Source of the DNA: Pseudohoeflea sp964511625 | GTDB taxonomy: Bacteria > Pseudomonadota > Alphaproteobacteria > Rhizobiales > Rhizobiaceae | Direction of reading: 5' to 3' | DNA length: 64,000 nt | NCBI GenBank assembly: GCA_964511625.1 | Contig: CAZEJG010000002.1 | Span: 124,001 to 188,000, forward strand | Program-made: the position numbers and the translations under genes | The notes under the pieces: generated by a model | Database searches by the model: none | The model's input: only the letters and a program-made list of their open reading frames with translations | What the model was told of the DNA's origin: nothing | Shown here: piece after piece, positions 55,852-64,000 of the stretch | Position numbering within the stretch: position 1 is the stretch's first letter | How the letters are laid out: the number at the start of each line of letters is the position of its first letter

Positions 55852-56085
55852 TCACATGTAAAACGTGTATCCGATGGCTGCGTGTGCGGCCGCCCGGGCT
55901 TCCGCGACGAGCGATGTGCCGGCCTTGCCGCCGTGCGGATCAAAGGCGGAGACGATCCGCGTCACGACCGCTGCCGCGAGGCACAGCGGGAAGACCAGAA
56001 GAAACAGCCGCTTCATCGTTCTGCGTTCGGCGTTGCGGTCCCGATAGCGGCCAACCGGCCCGTCGTCATGAACAGTCGAGTACAT
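55852..56085 (-). CDS. pufQ: PufQ-like small membrane protein
   Basis: A 77-residue protein between bchZ and pufB, the place of pufQ. It has a polar N-terminus rich in Arg, one helix (MKRLFLLVFPLCLAAAVVTR, about 24-43) and a tail with AEARAAAHAAIGYTF, which loosely resembles the EARA..P.IF end of known PufQ. PufQ affects bacteriochlorophyll supply to the antenna. Identity to the known family is weak by eye, so the name rests mainly on place, size and topology. GAGGAGGA precedes the ATG. It starts 38 bases after bchZ ends. Confidence 0.6.
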   Translation of the reverse strand: MYSTVHDDGPVGRYRDRNAERRTMKRLFLLVFPLCLAAAVVTRIVSAFDPHGGKAGTSLVAEARAAAHAAIGYTFYM

Positions 56086-56123
56086 TCTGGATCCTCCTCT
56101 GAGGCGTCGCCCGTCCGGTACGG

Positions 56124-57569
56124 TCAGGCCATTTCCTTGGTCATGCGTCGTGTCTTCTCGATATGCTTCAGTTCGACCTCCGAAGAATTCTCTTCAAAGG
56201 CCCGCCGTTCTGCGTCTTCCCGCAGCCGCTTGGCTGCCGAGATACGGACGAGAACCGGTTCCCTGGCGATCAGCGCGTCCAGTGCGGTCTGCGCTTCAGG
56301 CTTCCATGCGATCTCCCGGCGGGCTCGGGCTGCCGTCGGTTCGATGGCGTCGAGTTCGCCGGCGCGCGGCAGGATCTCGAACAGCATGTCGAACAGCGCG
56401 TTGCAGATTTCCTGGACGAGCCAGGTGGCGCCGGAATAACCCATCACCGGCGTGCCGGTGTGGCGGCGCACATAGGCGCCGGGATAGGACATCTGGATGA
56501 ACTTGCCGCGGGCGCCTGCCTCGGCCATGTACATCCGCTCGTTGAACGAGCCGAACATGACCATCGGCGGTGTGGTCGCGATCTTTTCGGCGATGTCGTG
56601 ATTGTCGGTCTTGGTTCCCGCCTTGCGCGCCGTCGAGAAGGCGCAGGGCAGGCCCATCTCCTCTTCGAGGAAATTGCGAATGCCGCGCGCGTAGGTCTCG
56701 TTGGCGACGACTGCGAAGCTGGCGGTGGCGAAAAAGTCCTGCGTGACGGAGCGCCACAGATCCCACAGGGGCTTGAGCGTCGTATGCTTTTCGCGTGCGA
56801 TGAACGGTGCCGGATCGAGGTCGAGGAGTCCGCCCAGTGTTTCGAGAAAAGCCGTCGTCGAATGGATTCCGATCGGGGCCTGCAGATAGGGCCGCTCCAG
56901 CGTCTCGCACAGAAGCCGGCCGAACTCGCGGTAGAGGCAGATGTTCACGTCCGCGTCCGCCAGTTTCCGGATGTCCTCGACGTGGCTTCCGAGCGGGAAG
57001 ACCATGTTGACTTCAGCGCCCAGGCCTTCGACGAGGCGACGCACCTCGTGCAGGTCGGACGGCATGTTGTAGGTGCCGTAGATCGGACCGATGATGTTGA
57101 CCTTCGGCCTAGCGTCGGGCTTGCGCTTCTTCAGCTTGGGCACACGCTTGGGGCCGAATTCCGTCCAGAGCCATTTCAGCGCGCGGTCGGCGCTCTGCCA
57201 CTGGTCCTCGTCGATGGTCCGCGGCAGGAAACGCTTGATGTTCGAGCCCTCGGGCGTGACACCCCCTCCGATCATTTCGGCAATGGAACCGGTGACGACG
57301 ACGGCGGGCAGGTCCGGGTCGAGCGCCTGGCGGGCCCGCTTCATCGCGGTCTCGGTCCCGTGCTGGCCAAGCTCGTCCTCGGACAATCCGGAAACGACGA
57401 TCGGCAGTTCGTGCGGCGGCAGCGCGTCGGTGTAGTGAAGCACCGAGGTGACCGGAAGGTTCTCGCAGCCGACAGGGCCGTCGATGATGACCTGCAGGCC
57501 CTTGATCGCCGTGAAGGCGTAGACGCTGCCCCAGTAGCCGCCGGCCCGGTCGTGATCGAGGATCAGCAT
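56124..57569 (-). CDS. bchZ: Chlorophyllide a reductase subunit Z
   Basis: A 481-residue nitrogenase-like catalytic subunit of chlorophyllide oxidoreductase, which with BchX and BchY reduces ring B of chlorophyllide a. MLILDHDRAGGYWGSVYAFT begins the protein and VTGSIAEMIGGGV (about 95-107) and CLYREFGRLLCETLERP are family segments. It overlaps bchY by seven bases. Confidence 0.96.
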   Translation of the reverse strand: MLILDHDRAGGYWGSVYAFTAIKGLQVIIDGPVGCENLPVTSVLHYTDALPPHELPIVVSGLSEDELGQHGTETAMKRARQALDPDLPAVVVTGSIAEMIGGGVTPEGSNIKRFLPRTIDEDQWQSADRALKWLWTEFGPKRVPKLKKRKPDARPKVNIIGPIYGTYNMPSDLHEVRRLVEGLGAEVNMVFPLGSHVEDIRKLADADVNICLYREFGRLLCETLERPYLQAPIGIHSTTAFLETLGGLLDLDPAPFIAREKHTTLKPLWDLWRSVTQDFFATASFAVVANETYARGIRNFLEEEMGLPCAFSTARKAGTKTDNHDIAEKIATTPPMVMFGSFNERMYMAEAGARGKFIQMSYPGAYVRRHTGTPVMGYSGATWLVQEICNALFDMLFEILPRAGELDAIEPTAARARREIAWKPEAQTALDALIAREPVLVRISAAKRLREDAERRAFEENSSEVELKHIEKTRRMTKEMA

Positions 57570-59116
57570 CCCACGCTCTCCCCGTTGTCGACCGCGTTGC
57601 GCGATTTCTGTACCGACTTGGCGTAGCTCTCGCGATAGGCGCTCTTGTCTTCGGGCACGTCTTCCCAGATGCCGGCGGTGTCGCCCTTGCCGACTCCTTC
57701 GAAGAAATCGTGCATGCGGTCAAAGCGGCCCTTGTTGGCCAGCGCCGCCGCAATCACGCCCGGCAGGGCGGCTACGCCGGCCGGCCCCATCAGCGGACGC
57801 GCCGAAATGAGATTGGTGAAGTAGAGCGCCGGCGTGGCCTTCTCCTTGGCCTTCTGCACCACCGGGGTGGTGCCGATCGCAATGTCCGGCTCGAAAGTCT
57901 CGAAGGCTTCCAGGTCGTTCTCGAGCGATGCGCGGAAGCGGACCTCGACGCCCTTCGCCTTCAGCCACTCGGCATCGGCCTCGTTGTAGGGGGTCCTGGG
58001 GCAGGCGGTGCCGACGTATCGCAGATCCGCCCCCAGCTCGACGAGCAGGCGCCCGACGAGGAGCTCCGAGCCCTCGTAGCCCGACAGCGTGATGCGGCAG
58101 TCGAGCCGGTTGCCGGCGAGAGCCGAGGTGATGGCCCGGTGCATGATGTTGCGGCTCTGGTCGATTTTGTCTGCGGCAATCCCGCAGGACTGTCCGATGG
58201 CCGACAGCCAGGCGTCCGTGCCCTCGACCCCGATCGGTGCGGAGCCGACGATCGGCCGTCCTGCTGCCTTGAACTCGCGGAACGTCGCCGTGTAGAACGG
58301 ATGGATGCCGGCGACGACCGCGCAGTCGAGTGCTGAATAGAGTTCGCGCCACTCGCGTACCGGCACCGTCGGGCCGGCAGCCAGTCCCATCGGTTCCAGC
58401 ATGCCGCCGATGGTGACCGGGTCGGCGGGAAACATCTCGCCGACCAGCGCCACCGTCGGCTTGTCGACCAGACCGTTGCGCGGGGGAAGAACAGGCCCGT
58501 CCATGGCTTCCTGGCGGGCATAGGCGAGCATGGCGCCGGAGAGCACGTCCTTGGCCTCCGCATGGGTCGGCACCCCGAAGCCCGGCACGTCGATGCCGAC
58601 GATGCGGACGCCATCAATGGCGCGCGGAAGCATCTGCAGCGGAACGCCGGAGGCGGTGGGGACGCACAGATTGGTCACCACGACCGCATCGAACTTGTCC
58701 GGGTCGGCCATCTGGTGAACGGCTTCGACGATGTCCTCATAGAGCTTGCCGGTGACGAGCGTCTCGGAACTGAACGGCACATAGCCGACAGAGCGCTTCG
58801 CGCCGTAGAAATGCGAGGTGAAGGTAAGGCCGTAGACGCAGCAGGCGGATCCCGAGAGAATGGTGGCCACCCGGCGCATGCGCAGGCCGACACGCAGCGA
58901 GCCGAAGGCCGGGCACATGGATTGCGGCTGGTCGTGCGGCCCTTTCGGGTAATCGGCCTCGTAGCGGTCCATCAGGTCGGCCTTGCCGGCGGCGCGGCTG
59001 GCGGCCTTGGACAACTCAGCCCCGTTATGGCACCCGGCCTCCTGCGGAGCGGTGGCGACGTCGTCCGTCACGCTCTCGCTGTTTTCAGGCCTGGGACGAT
59101 TGGGATGCGTTTCCAT
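57563..59116 (-). CDS. bchY: Chlorophyllide a reductase subunit Y
   Basis: The 517-residue partner of BchZ. After a variable polar N-terminus (1-60) come CPAFGSLRVGLRMRRVATIL (about 68-87) and SGSACCVYGLTF (about 88-99), with the cysteines that hold the 4Fe-4S cluster. VTNLCVPTASGVPLQ and GIDVPGFGVPTHAEAKDVL are typical. It starts at ATG 59116, 15 bases after bchX. Confidence 0.95.
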   Translation of the reverse strand: METHPNRPRPENSESVTDDVATAPQEAGCHNGAELSKAASRAAGKADLMDRYEADYPKGPHDQPQSMCPAFGSLRVGLRMRRVATILSGSACCVYGLTFTSHFYGAKRSVGYVPFSSETLVTGKLYEDIVEAVHQMADPDKFDAVVVTNLCVPTASGVPLQMLPRAIDGVRIVGIDVPGFGVPTHAEAKDVLSGAMLAYARQEAMDGPVLPPRNGLVDKPTVALVGEMFPADPVTIGGMLEPMGLAAGPTVPVREWRELYSALDCAVVAGIHPFYTATFREFKAAGRPIVGSAPIGVEGTDAWLSAIGQSCGIAADKIDQSRNIMHRAITSALAGNRLDCRITLSGYEGSELLVGRLLVELGADLRYVGTACPRTPYNEADAEWLKAKGVEVRFRASLENDLEAFETFEPDIAIGTTPVVQKAKEKATPALYFTNLISARPLMGPAGVAALPGVIAAALANKGRFDRMHDFFEGVGKGDTAGIWEDVPEDKSAYRESYAKSVQKSRNAVDNGESVGC

Positions 59117-59131
59117 TGTCCTGTCCGATGG

Positions 59132-60130
59132 TTAGACGGTGTCGTAGACGACTTCGAGCGACGGCTGGGCGGCAGCACCGGCGGCGCACATGTCTTCGGG
59201 CGTGGCGGGGACGAGCTTGAAATCGCCGCCCGTCTCGCTGGAATCGAAGAGGTTCAGAAGGCCGTCCTGATCGAGCGGCTTGGGCAGGATCGGGACCGAT
59301 TCCTCGAGATTGATGGAGAGGGCTTCGAAGAGCGGACCCCACTCGCCGCCGGGCATGCCGATGATCTGGTAGTTGGCGCTCTTGCGGCGGATGTCCTCGT
59401 GCTGAGGGATGGACGCCAGGACCGGGATGCCAACGGCTTCGGCAAAGGCCTGCGCCTCGCCGGTGCCGTCGTCCTTGTTCACGACGAGGCCCGCGACGCC
59501 GACATTGCCGCCGAGATTGCGGAAGTACTGCACGGCCGAGCAGACATTGTTGGCGACGTAGAGCGACTGGAGATCGTTCGAGCCGACTACGACCACCTTC
59601 TGGCACATGTCGCGGGCGATCGGCAGACCGAAGCCGCCGCAGACCACGTCGCCGAGGAAGTCGAGCAGGACGAAGTCGAAGTCCCAGTCATGAAAGCCGA
59701 GTTTCTCGAGGGTCTCGAAGCCGTGGATGATGCCCCTGCCGCCGCAACCGCGACCGACTTCCGGGCCGCCGAGTTCCATGGCAAAGACGCCGTCGCGCTT
59801 GAAGCAGACGTCGGAGATGGTGACCTCGCTGCCGGCTGCCTTGGCAGCCGACGCGGTCTGGATGATGGTGGGGCAGGCGCGGCCGCCGAAAAGCAGCGAG
59901 GTGGTATCGCTCTTGGGGTCGCACCCGATCAGCAGAACCTTCTTGCCGAGCTGGGCGAGCATGTAGGACAGGTTGGCCAGGGTGAAGCTCTTGCCGATGC
60001 CGCCCTTGCCGTAGATGGCGATGATCTGCGTTTCCTTCTTGACCGGGCCGGTGTTCGGCGCATCGGGTTCGATGGAGGCTTCTTCCCTGAGGAAGTCGTG
60101 CATACGGTCGGCATGGGTGTCGAGGGTCAT
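59132..60130 (-). CDS. bchX: Chlorophyllide a reductase iron protein
   Basis: The NifH-like ATPase that drives BchYZ. In 332 residues: P-loop IYGKGGIGKSFTLAN (39-53), with SF in place of the ST of BchL as is usual for BchX, and cluster ligands Cys128 (VGRGCGGRG) and Cys163 (GDVVCGGFG). I start at ATG 60130, overlapping bchC by four bases; a much longer upstream frame is the shadow of bchC. Confidence 0.97.
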   Translation of the reverse strand: MTLDTHADRMHDFLREEASIEPDAPNTGPVKKETQIIAIYGKGGIGKSFTLANLSYMLAQLGKKVLLIGCDPKSDTTSLLFGGRACPTIIQTASAAKAAGSEVTISDVCFKRDGVFAMELGGPEVGRGCGGRGIIHGFETLEKLGFHDWDFDFVLLDFLGDVVCGGFGLPIARDMCQKVVVVGSNDLQSLYVANNVCSAVQYFRNLGGNVGVAGLVVNKDDGTGEAQAFAEAVGIPVLASIPQHEDIRRKSANYQIIGMPGGEWGPLFEALSINLEESVPILPKPLDQDGLLNLFDSSETGGDFKLVPATPEDMCAAGAAAQPSLEVVYDTV

Positions 60131-61068
60131 GCGGCTTTTCTCCAGTCGATAACCATTTTCAGGCAGGCGGGATCGCCGAATGCGCTCCGGTAAGCCCGGG
60201 GGGCATCGCTTGACGCGGAGCGATGGGTGACGAGGCCCTTCAGCGAGAGGCGCCCGGAGGCGACAAGCCCGAGAACGGCCTGGGTATCCTCGTTGCGGAA
60301 TTCGGATGAGAGCGAGACGGTGATCTCGCGCATGAAGGCGGAGGGGAAGTCGAACTCCACCCGCCGTCCGTAGAAGCCGGCGAGCACAAGGTGCCCCTTC
60401 TTTCCGAGCCGGGCGATCGCGTCGTCGAGTGCGGCCATCGAGCCGCTGGCATCGACGATGCATTCGCATGACGAGCGGAGCGCGGCCGATGACGGATCAA
60501 GGACGTCGTAGTCTTTGTTTCCCGCCTGTCGATCGGGTGAGGGTTCGACGACCTGGGGCGCCGGTTGGCCGAGGGCGACCACGATGCGGGCGATCAGTCT
60601 GCCGAGCACACCGTGGCCGAAGATCATCTCGATCGGGGCGCCGGCGCGGATGACTGCGTGATGCGCGGTCGCCGCCAGGGCCAGCACGACGCCGTCCTCC
60701 GCCAGGTCTTCCGGAACGAGAACGCTGCGGCTGCCGTCGACCACGAGGTGGTCCGCCGTCGCGCCGAACAGGGCGGCGGCATCGGTGAAGCAGGCAGCGC
60801 CAGGGACGAAGACCATCTCGCCGGCGGTGCGTCCGGATTCCGGACCCGCCTCTATGACCCGGCCGACGGATTCATATCCGGGCACCAGCGGATAGGCCAT
60901 TCCGGGAAAGGCCGGCATCGTGCCGTCGAAGAGCATTTTCTCGGTGCCGGTCGACACGCCGCTGAAGAGGGTTTCCACAAGCACATCAGCATTCCCGCGG
61001 GCTTTAAGCGCGAGGCGCTTCAGGCTCAGGGAGCCCGGTCTGTCGAAGACGATTGCCTGTGAGTACAT
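60127..61068 (-). CDS. bchC: 3-hydroxyethyl bacteriochlorophyllide a dehydrogenase
   Basis: Oxidises the 3-hydroxyethyl group to acetyl, the last change before esterification. The 313-residue protein belongs to the medium-chain dehydrogenase family: GVSTGTEKMLFDGTMP (about 37-52), YPLVPGYESVGRV (about 59-71) and IFGHGVLGRLIARI (about 149-162), the dinucleotide motif. The catalytic zinc ligands of alcohol dehydrogenase are not all visible, as in other BchC. I start at ATG 61068. Two PpsR-type operators lie 39-82 bases upstream. It opens the bchCXYZ-puf operon. Confidence 0.94.
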   Translation of the reverse strand: MYSQAIVFDRPGSLSLKRLALKARGNADVLVETLFSGVSTGTEKMLFDGTMPAFPGMAYPLVPGYESVGRVIEAGPESGRTAGEMVFVPGAACFTDAAALFGATADHLVVDGSRSVLVPEDLAEDGVVLALAATAHHAVIRAGAPIEMIFGHGVLGRLIARIVVALGQPAPQVVEPSPDRQAGNKDYDVLDPSSAALRSSCECIVDASGSMAALDDAIARLGKKGHLVLAGFYGRRVEFDFPSAFMREITVSLSSEFRNEDTQAVLGLVASGRLSLKGLVTHRSASSDAPRAYRSAFGDPACLKMVIDWRKAA

Positions 61069-61106
61069 CCGTGTGCCTCCCGCACAAGGAGAAATTCCCA
61101 ATGATG

Positions 61107-61150
61107 TGTCATTGTAAATTGACGCATGTAAGTGTCAATTAAAATTTACA
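61107..61150. promoter_or_regulatory. Tandem PpsR/CrtJ operators of bchC
   Basis: Site 1 is TGTCATTGTAAATTGACG (61107-61124, one mismatch to TGT-N12-ACA) and site 2 is TGTCAATTAAAATTTACA (61133-61150, exact). They are separated by exactly eight bases, the spacing known for cooperative CrtJ binding at the Rhodobacter bchC promoter. Confidence 0.88.
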
Positions 61151-61171
61151 CTTTTGCTGGGCAGAGCCCAC

Positions 61172-62371
61172 TTAGCGCTGTGCAAAGACCAGTGTTGCGA
61201 GGAGTGGATTGGGCGTGGAAACCGTATGGGGGCGCTGGAATCCGGCGCTTGCGAGCATGGCCTTGATCTCGGCATCGCTTCTGCATCTGCCTGATCCCAT
61301 GGCGAGAAAATAGAAATTGAAATAGAGGGCGGCGAGCTTTGAGCCTTCTGCGTGCCCTGCCATCGCCTCGGCAATCATGATCCGCGTGCCGGGTTTGAGA
61401 TGGCGGTGGAGATTTTTCAGGATCCGCATGGCCCGATCGTCATCATGGTCGCACAGCACGCGGATGAGGCAGACGCAGTCGGCCGTATCGGGAACCGGAT
61501 CAATGGTGAAATCGCCGCCGTGCAGTTCGGCCCGGTCGGCGAGCCCGTTCCTCGTCAGGTTGTCGCGCGCCAGATCGATCACGGAAGGCAGATCGAACAG
61601 GTGAAGCCGCAGCGCCGGATGACACTTGGCAGCCATGGTGAGGAATGTTCCGTCTCCGCCGCCGACATCCAGGATCGATCCGTAGCGACCGAAATCATGG
61701 GCGGCGAGAATGCAGTCGGCGAGCATCGCCTGGCTGTCGTGCATCAAGGTGGAATAGGCGGCTACGGTCTCGGGATCGACCTCGGTCGGGTCTGCCGCTC
61801 GCGCATAGGCCCAGTAGCGTTTCAGCCGGGTATCGGTCTCGCGCGCGCGAAGAAGCGATGCCGGTTCGGCGAGGTCTCGGTAGAACAGGTCATGATGCCG
61901 GACCATCGCGCCGATGCACGGATCGTAGACGACCACCGTGCCGGCATCGTCAAGCATCCAGAGACCAGGAGCGACCTCTAAGATCAGGGACAGGTGTTCG
62001 GCCTGTTTGAGAAGCAGGTCCATGCGATCGAAATCGAGTTCGCAGGCGCCGGCGAGCTCGTCCGTCGTCCGGGGAGATGTCGCAAGCTTGTCGAGCACGC
62101 CGAGATCCACGCAGGCGGTGAGCACCTGGGTGGAGACGAAGCCAGAGGTCAGTCGGAAGAGCGAATTGGCTTTCCACCGCGAAATCCAGCTCGCCCCGGG
62201 AAGGCGCATCATCTTCGACCGGAATGCCGACGAGGCGATCAGTTCGTTCCGCCAGGCCCGCAGGCGCATCCGCAAGGTCGTCGGATGTTGGCTTCCAGGC
62301 GCACGCGTCTCCGATGAACCGGAAGGCGCGGGGTTGGTGAAAGCCGCGCCGGTCTTGGCGTGGGTGCTCAT
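61172..62371 (-). CDS. crtF: Hydroxyneurosporene O-methyltransferase
   Basis: Methylates the 1-hydroxyl of acyclic carotenoids on the spheroidene/spirilloxanthin route. The protein has 399 residues: a variable polar N-terminus (1-60), a dimerisation and winged-helix part (about 70-190) and a SAM-binding domain with SILDVGGGDGTFL (about 232-244) and LHGGDFTIDP. CDHDDDRAMRILKNLHRHLKPG (quoted part AMRILKNLHRHLKPG) is the O-methyltransferase motif. It starts one base after crtE ends. Confidence 0.94.
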   Translation of the reverse strand: MSTHAKTGAAFTNPAPSGSSETRAPGSQHPTTLRMRLRAWRNELIASSAFRSKMMRLPGASWISRWKANSLFRLTSGFVSTQVLTACVDLGVLDKLATSPRTTDELAGACELDFDRMDLLLKQAEHLSLILEVAPGLWMLDDAGTVVVYDPCIGAMVRHHDLFYRDLAEPASLLRARETDTRLKRYWAYARAADPTEVDPETVAAYSTLMHDSQAMLADCILAAHDFGRYGSILDVGGGDGTFLTMAAKCHPALRLHLFDLPSVIDLARDNLTRNGLADRAELHGGDFTIDPVPDTADCVCLIRVLCDHDDDRAMRILKNLHRHLKPGTRIMIAEAMAGHAEGSKLAALYFNFYFLAMGSGRCRSDAEIKAMLASAGFQRPHTVSTPNPLLATLVFAQR

Positions 62372-62372
62372 C

Positions 62373-63251
62373 TCACGCGGCGCTGGCCGCCAGCTCGGCC
62401 GGCATCAGCCGCTTGGCCTCGTTCTGGATCATCGACCGCAACATGTCGGCGCCCTGACACTCCGGAACGCTGCCGGCGGCCTTGTCAACCAGTGCCAGAA
62501 GCTGCTTGAGCGCGCCTTCGACGCCGAGCTCGGCGACGGCATTGGGCCGGCCGTGAGCGGCGTCCTGGCCGGTGGGCTTGCCCATCGTGTCCGACTTGGC
62601 CATGGCGTCATAGAGGTCGTCTGCGACCTGATAGGCGGCGCCGAGCGCGTCGGCCAGTGCATACCAGTCGAGCGGATTGCCGCCCGAGGAGAGCGCGCCT
62701 GTGGCGACCGCCCCGGTAAACAGCGATGCGGTCTTGGCCCGGTGATAGGCCGCGATGTTGATCTTCGGTTCGCTTTCCCACGCCTGGCCGGCGACGAGGC
62801 CGTAGGGGGAGCCGACGGCATTGGCGATGGTGGAGACGATGCGCGCTGTCAGGTGCGGCGCGTGCAGCGTTTCGCGCGCGACGGTTTCAAACGCCGAGAC
62901 GATGAGCCCGTCGCCGACCAGAAGGGCGATCTCCTCTCCGTATTCGGTGTGGACGGAGGGCTTGCCGCGGCGTGTCGCGGCATTGTCGAAGCAGGGCATG
63001 TCGTCATGGACGAGAGATGCGCAATGAAGAAGCTCGATCGCCGCTGCCGCCGCCGTGGCCGCCTGCGGGTCGCGGTCGCCGCAGGCAAGCGCAACCGCCA
63101 GGGAGAGCCGCGGCCTTATGCGGGCTCCGCCGGGGAAGACCGCGTAGCCGAGCGCACCTTTGAGTTTCTGCGGGCATCCATTCGCGGTTGCGTATCGGAT
63201 GGCGGTTTGAAGTGCCGTCTCAATTCGATCGGATAGGTCCATAACGCTCAT
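62373..63251 (-). CDS. crtE: Geranylgeranyl diphosphate synthase
   Basis: Makes the C20 precursor of both carotenoids and the bacteriochlorophyll tail. In 292 residues the first Asp-rich motif is HDDMPCFDNAATRRGKPSVH (82-101; Asp83, 84 and 89) and the second VADDLYDAMAKSD (about 215-227). FPGGARIRPRLS (39-50) is typical. I start at ATG 63251; another ATG three codons in (63242) is possible, and neither has a strong ribosome binding site. A longer frame would run through the operator. Confidence 0.94.
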   Translation of the reverse strand: MSVMDLSDRIETALQTAIRYATANGCPQKLKGALGYAVFPGGARIRPRLSLAVALACGDRDPQAATAAAAAIELLHCASLVHDDMPCFDNAATRRGKPSVHTEYGEEIALLVGDGLIVSAFETVARETLHAPHLTARIVSTIANAVGSPYGLVAGQAWESEPKINIAAYHRAKTASLFTGAVATGALSSGGNPLDWYALADALGAAYQVADDLYDAMAKSDTMGKPTGQDAAHGRPNAVAELGVEGALKQLLALVDKAAGSVPECQGADMLRSMIQNEAKRLMPAELAASAA

Positions 63252-63290
63252 CCCGTTTCGACTGGATGTCCACAAAAATAGACTATAAAG

Positions 63291-63308
63291 TGTCAATCTA
63301 AATTGACA
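63291..63308. promoter_or_regulatory. PpsR/CrtJ operator shared by crtE and crtD
   Basis: TGTCAATCTAAATTGACA fits TGT-N12-ACA exactly, with a full TGTCAA/TTGACA dyad. It lies 40 bases before crtE and 38 before divergent crtD. A weaker site, TGTCCACAAAAATAGACT (63267-63284), stands six bases to its left. Confidence 0.85.
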
Positions 63309-63345
63309 CATTGAGAGTGAAAGTCAACGAGGAGGTTTCATCCGC

Positions 63346-64000
63346 ATGCATCAGGCGGACCAGGACCGGGTCGTCATCGTCGGGGCGGGCATGGCGGGGC
63401 TTGCTGCCGCACTCAGGCTCGCCGCAGCCGGCCGGTCGGTCGTCGTGGTGGAGGCGGGAGATACGCCCGGCGGCAAGCTGCGCCGCGTCAGCGCTGGTGG
63501 AAAAACCTTCGATGCGGGACCCACTGTTCTGACCATGAAGTGGGTTTTCGACGATCTGCTGGCGTGCTGCGGAACCAGCCTCGAAGCGGAGCTTCCGCTG
63601 CAAAAGGCCGATGTTCTGGCGCGTCACTACTGGGGTGACGGCTCCAGTCTCGATCTCTTCTCCGATCCCGATACGACGGCGCGGGCGATCGATGATTTCG
63701 CCGGCCGGCGCAACGCGGAAGGCTATCGGCGATTTGCGGACGACAGCCGTCGCATCTTCTCGCTCCTTCGGGATTCCTTCATCGACGCGACCCGCCCCAA
63801 CCCGGTGAGCCTCGCCGGACGGATCGGCCTTCACCGTGCGGGAGCGCTCCTTGCGATCCGGCCGTTCACGACGCTGTGGACTGCGCTCGGCGACTATTTT
63901 CCCGATGCGCGACTCAGGCAGCTCTTCGGCCGCTACGCCACCTATTGTGGCTCGTCTCCGTTCCTGGCGCCGGCCACCCTGATGCTCGTCGCCCATGTGG
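63346..64000 (+). CDS. crtD: 1-hydroxycarotenoid 3,4-desaturase, 3' truncated by window edge
   Basis: The first 218 codons of a phytoene-desaturase-family enzyme. DRVVIVGAGMAGLAAALRLA (7-26) is the FAD motif, GDTPGGKLRRVSAGGKTFDAGP (about 39-60; key residues GGK and FDAGP) is the family N-terminal signature and FGRYATYCGSSPFLAP is near the window end. Divergence from crtE fits crtD rather than crtI; crtD also introduces the 3,4 double bond in hydroxyneurosporene-type carotenoids. GAGGAGG precedes the ATG at 63346. The stop is outside the window. Confidence 0.88.
   Translation, partial: MHQADQDRVVIVGAGMAGLAAALRLAAAGRSVVVVEAGDTPGGKLRRVSAGGKTFDAGPTVLTMKWVFDDLLACCGTSLEAELPLQKADVLARHYWGDGSSLDLFSDPDTTARAIDDFAGRRNAEGYRRFADDSRRIFSLLRDSFIDATRPNPVSLAGRIGLHRAGALLAIRPFTTLWTALGDYFPDARLRQLFGRYATYCGSSPFLAPATLMLVAHV

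Overview
The window is dense alphaproteobacterial chromosome dominated by a photosynthesis gene cluster (PGC) for bacteriochlorophyll a, carotenoids, the reaction centre and LH1. The glgP-B-C-A-pgm-glgX order, the three-part transhydrogenase preceded by a small aa3-oxidase subunit IV, and the soxBDAG sarcosine oxidase operon all suggest a Hyphomicrobiales (Rhizobiales)-type purple bacterium. The genus cannot be fixed from sequence alone. An oxygen-dependent cyclase gene (acsF) is present and bchE/bchJ are missing from their usual place, which fits an aerobic anoxygenic phototroph, but bchE could lie elsewhere in the genome.

Layout. 1-8.0 kb is housekeeping: the 3' part of a GGDEF-EAL gene, a FeeM-like acyltransferase, ctaJ-like subunit IV, pntAA-pntAB-pntB, an alkyl-DNA methyltransferase, an NAD(P)H oxidoreductase, a TPR lipoprotein and rpsU. 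8.3-13.5 kb is soxBDAG, convergent with a MaoC-like hydratase. 14.0-25.1 kb is a tightly packed minus-strand glycogen operon. 25.4-28.3 kb holds dxs and, downstream of it, a cobalamin-binding AerR-like protein. tspO (+) then converges on the minus-strand operon bchG-MFS-bchP-orf92, followed by aerR-ppsR (minus). 35.7-52.0 kb is a plus-strand superoperon: bchF-N-B-H-L-M-lhaA-puhA-B-C-orf101-acsF-puhE-hemA-idi. A two-way terminator separates it from the opposing superoperon at 63.3-52.2 kb: crtE-crtF-bchC-X-Y-Z-pufQ-B-A-L-M-C (minus). The window ends inside crtD, which is divergent from crtE.

The parts fit together as one programme. Dxs, Idi and CrtE supply isoprenoids for carotenoids and the bacteriochlorophyll tail. 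HemA supplies 5-aminolevulinate. The bch genes make bacteriochlorophyllide, which BchG and BchP esterify and reduce. The puf and puh genes make and assemble the reaction centre-LH1 complex. PpsR with AerR should repress the set: TGT-N12-ACA operators are visible before bchC (tandem), bchG, bchF, between crtE and crtD, and upstream of dxs. The most unusual points are the second AerR-like B12 protein placed downstream of an operator-bearing dxs promoter, a PpsR without the usual redox-cysteine pair, and a 92-residue membrane protein translationally coupled to bchP. Palindromes upstream of the FeeM-like, sox and glg genes add candidate operators outside the PGC.
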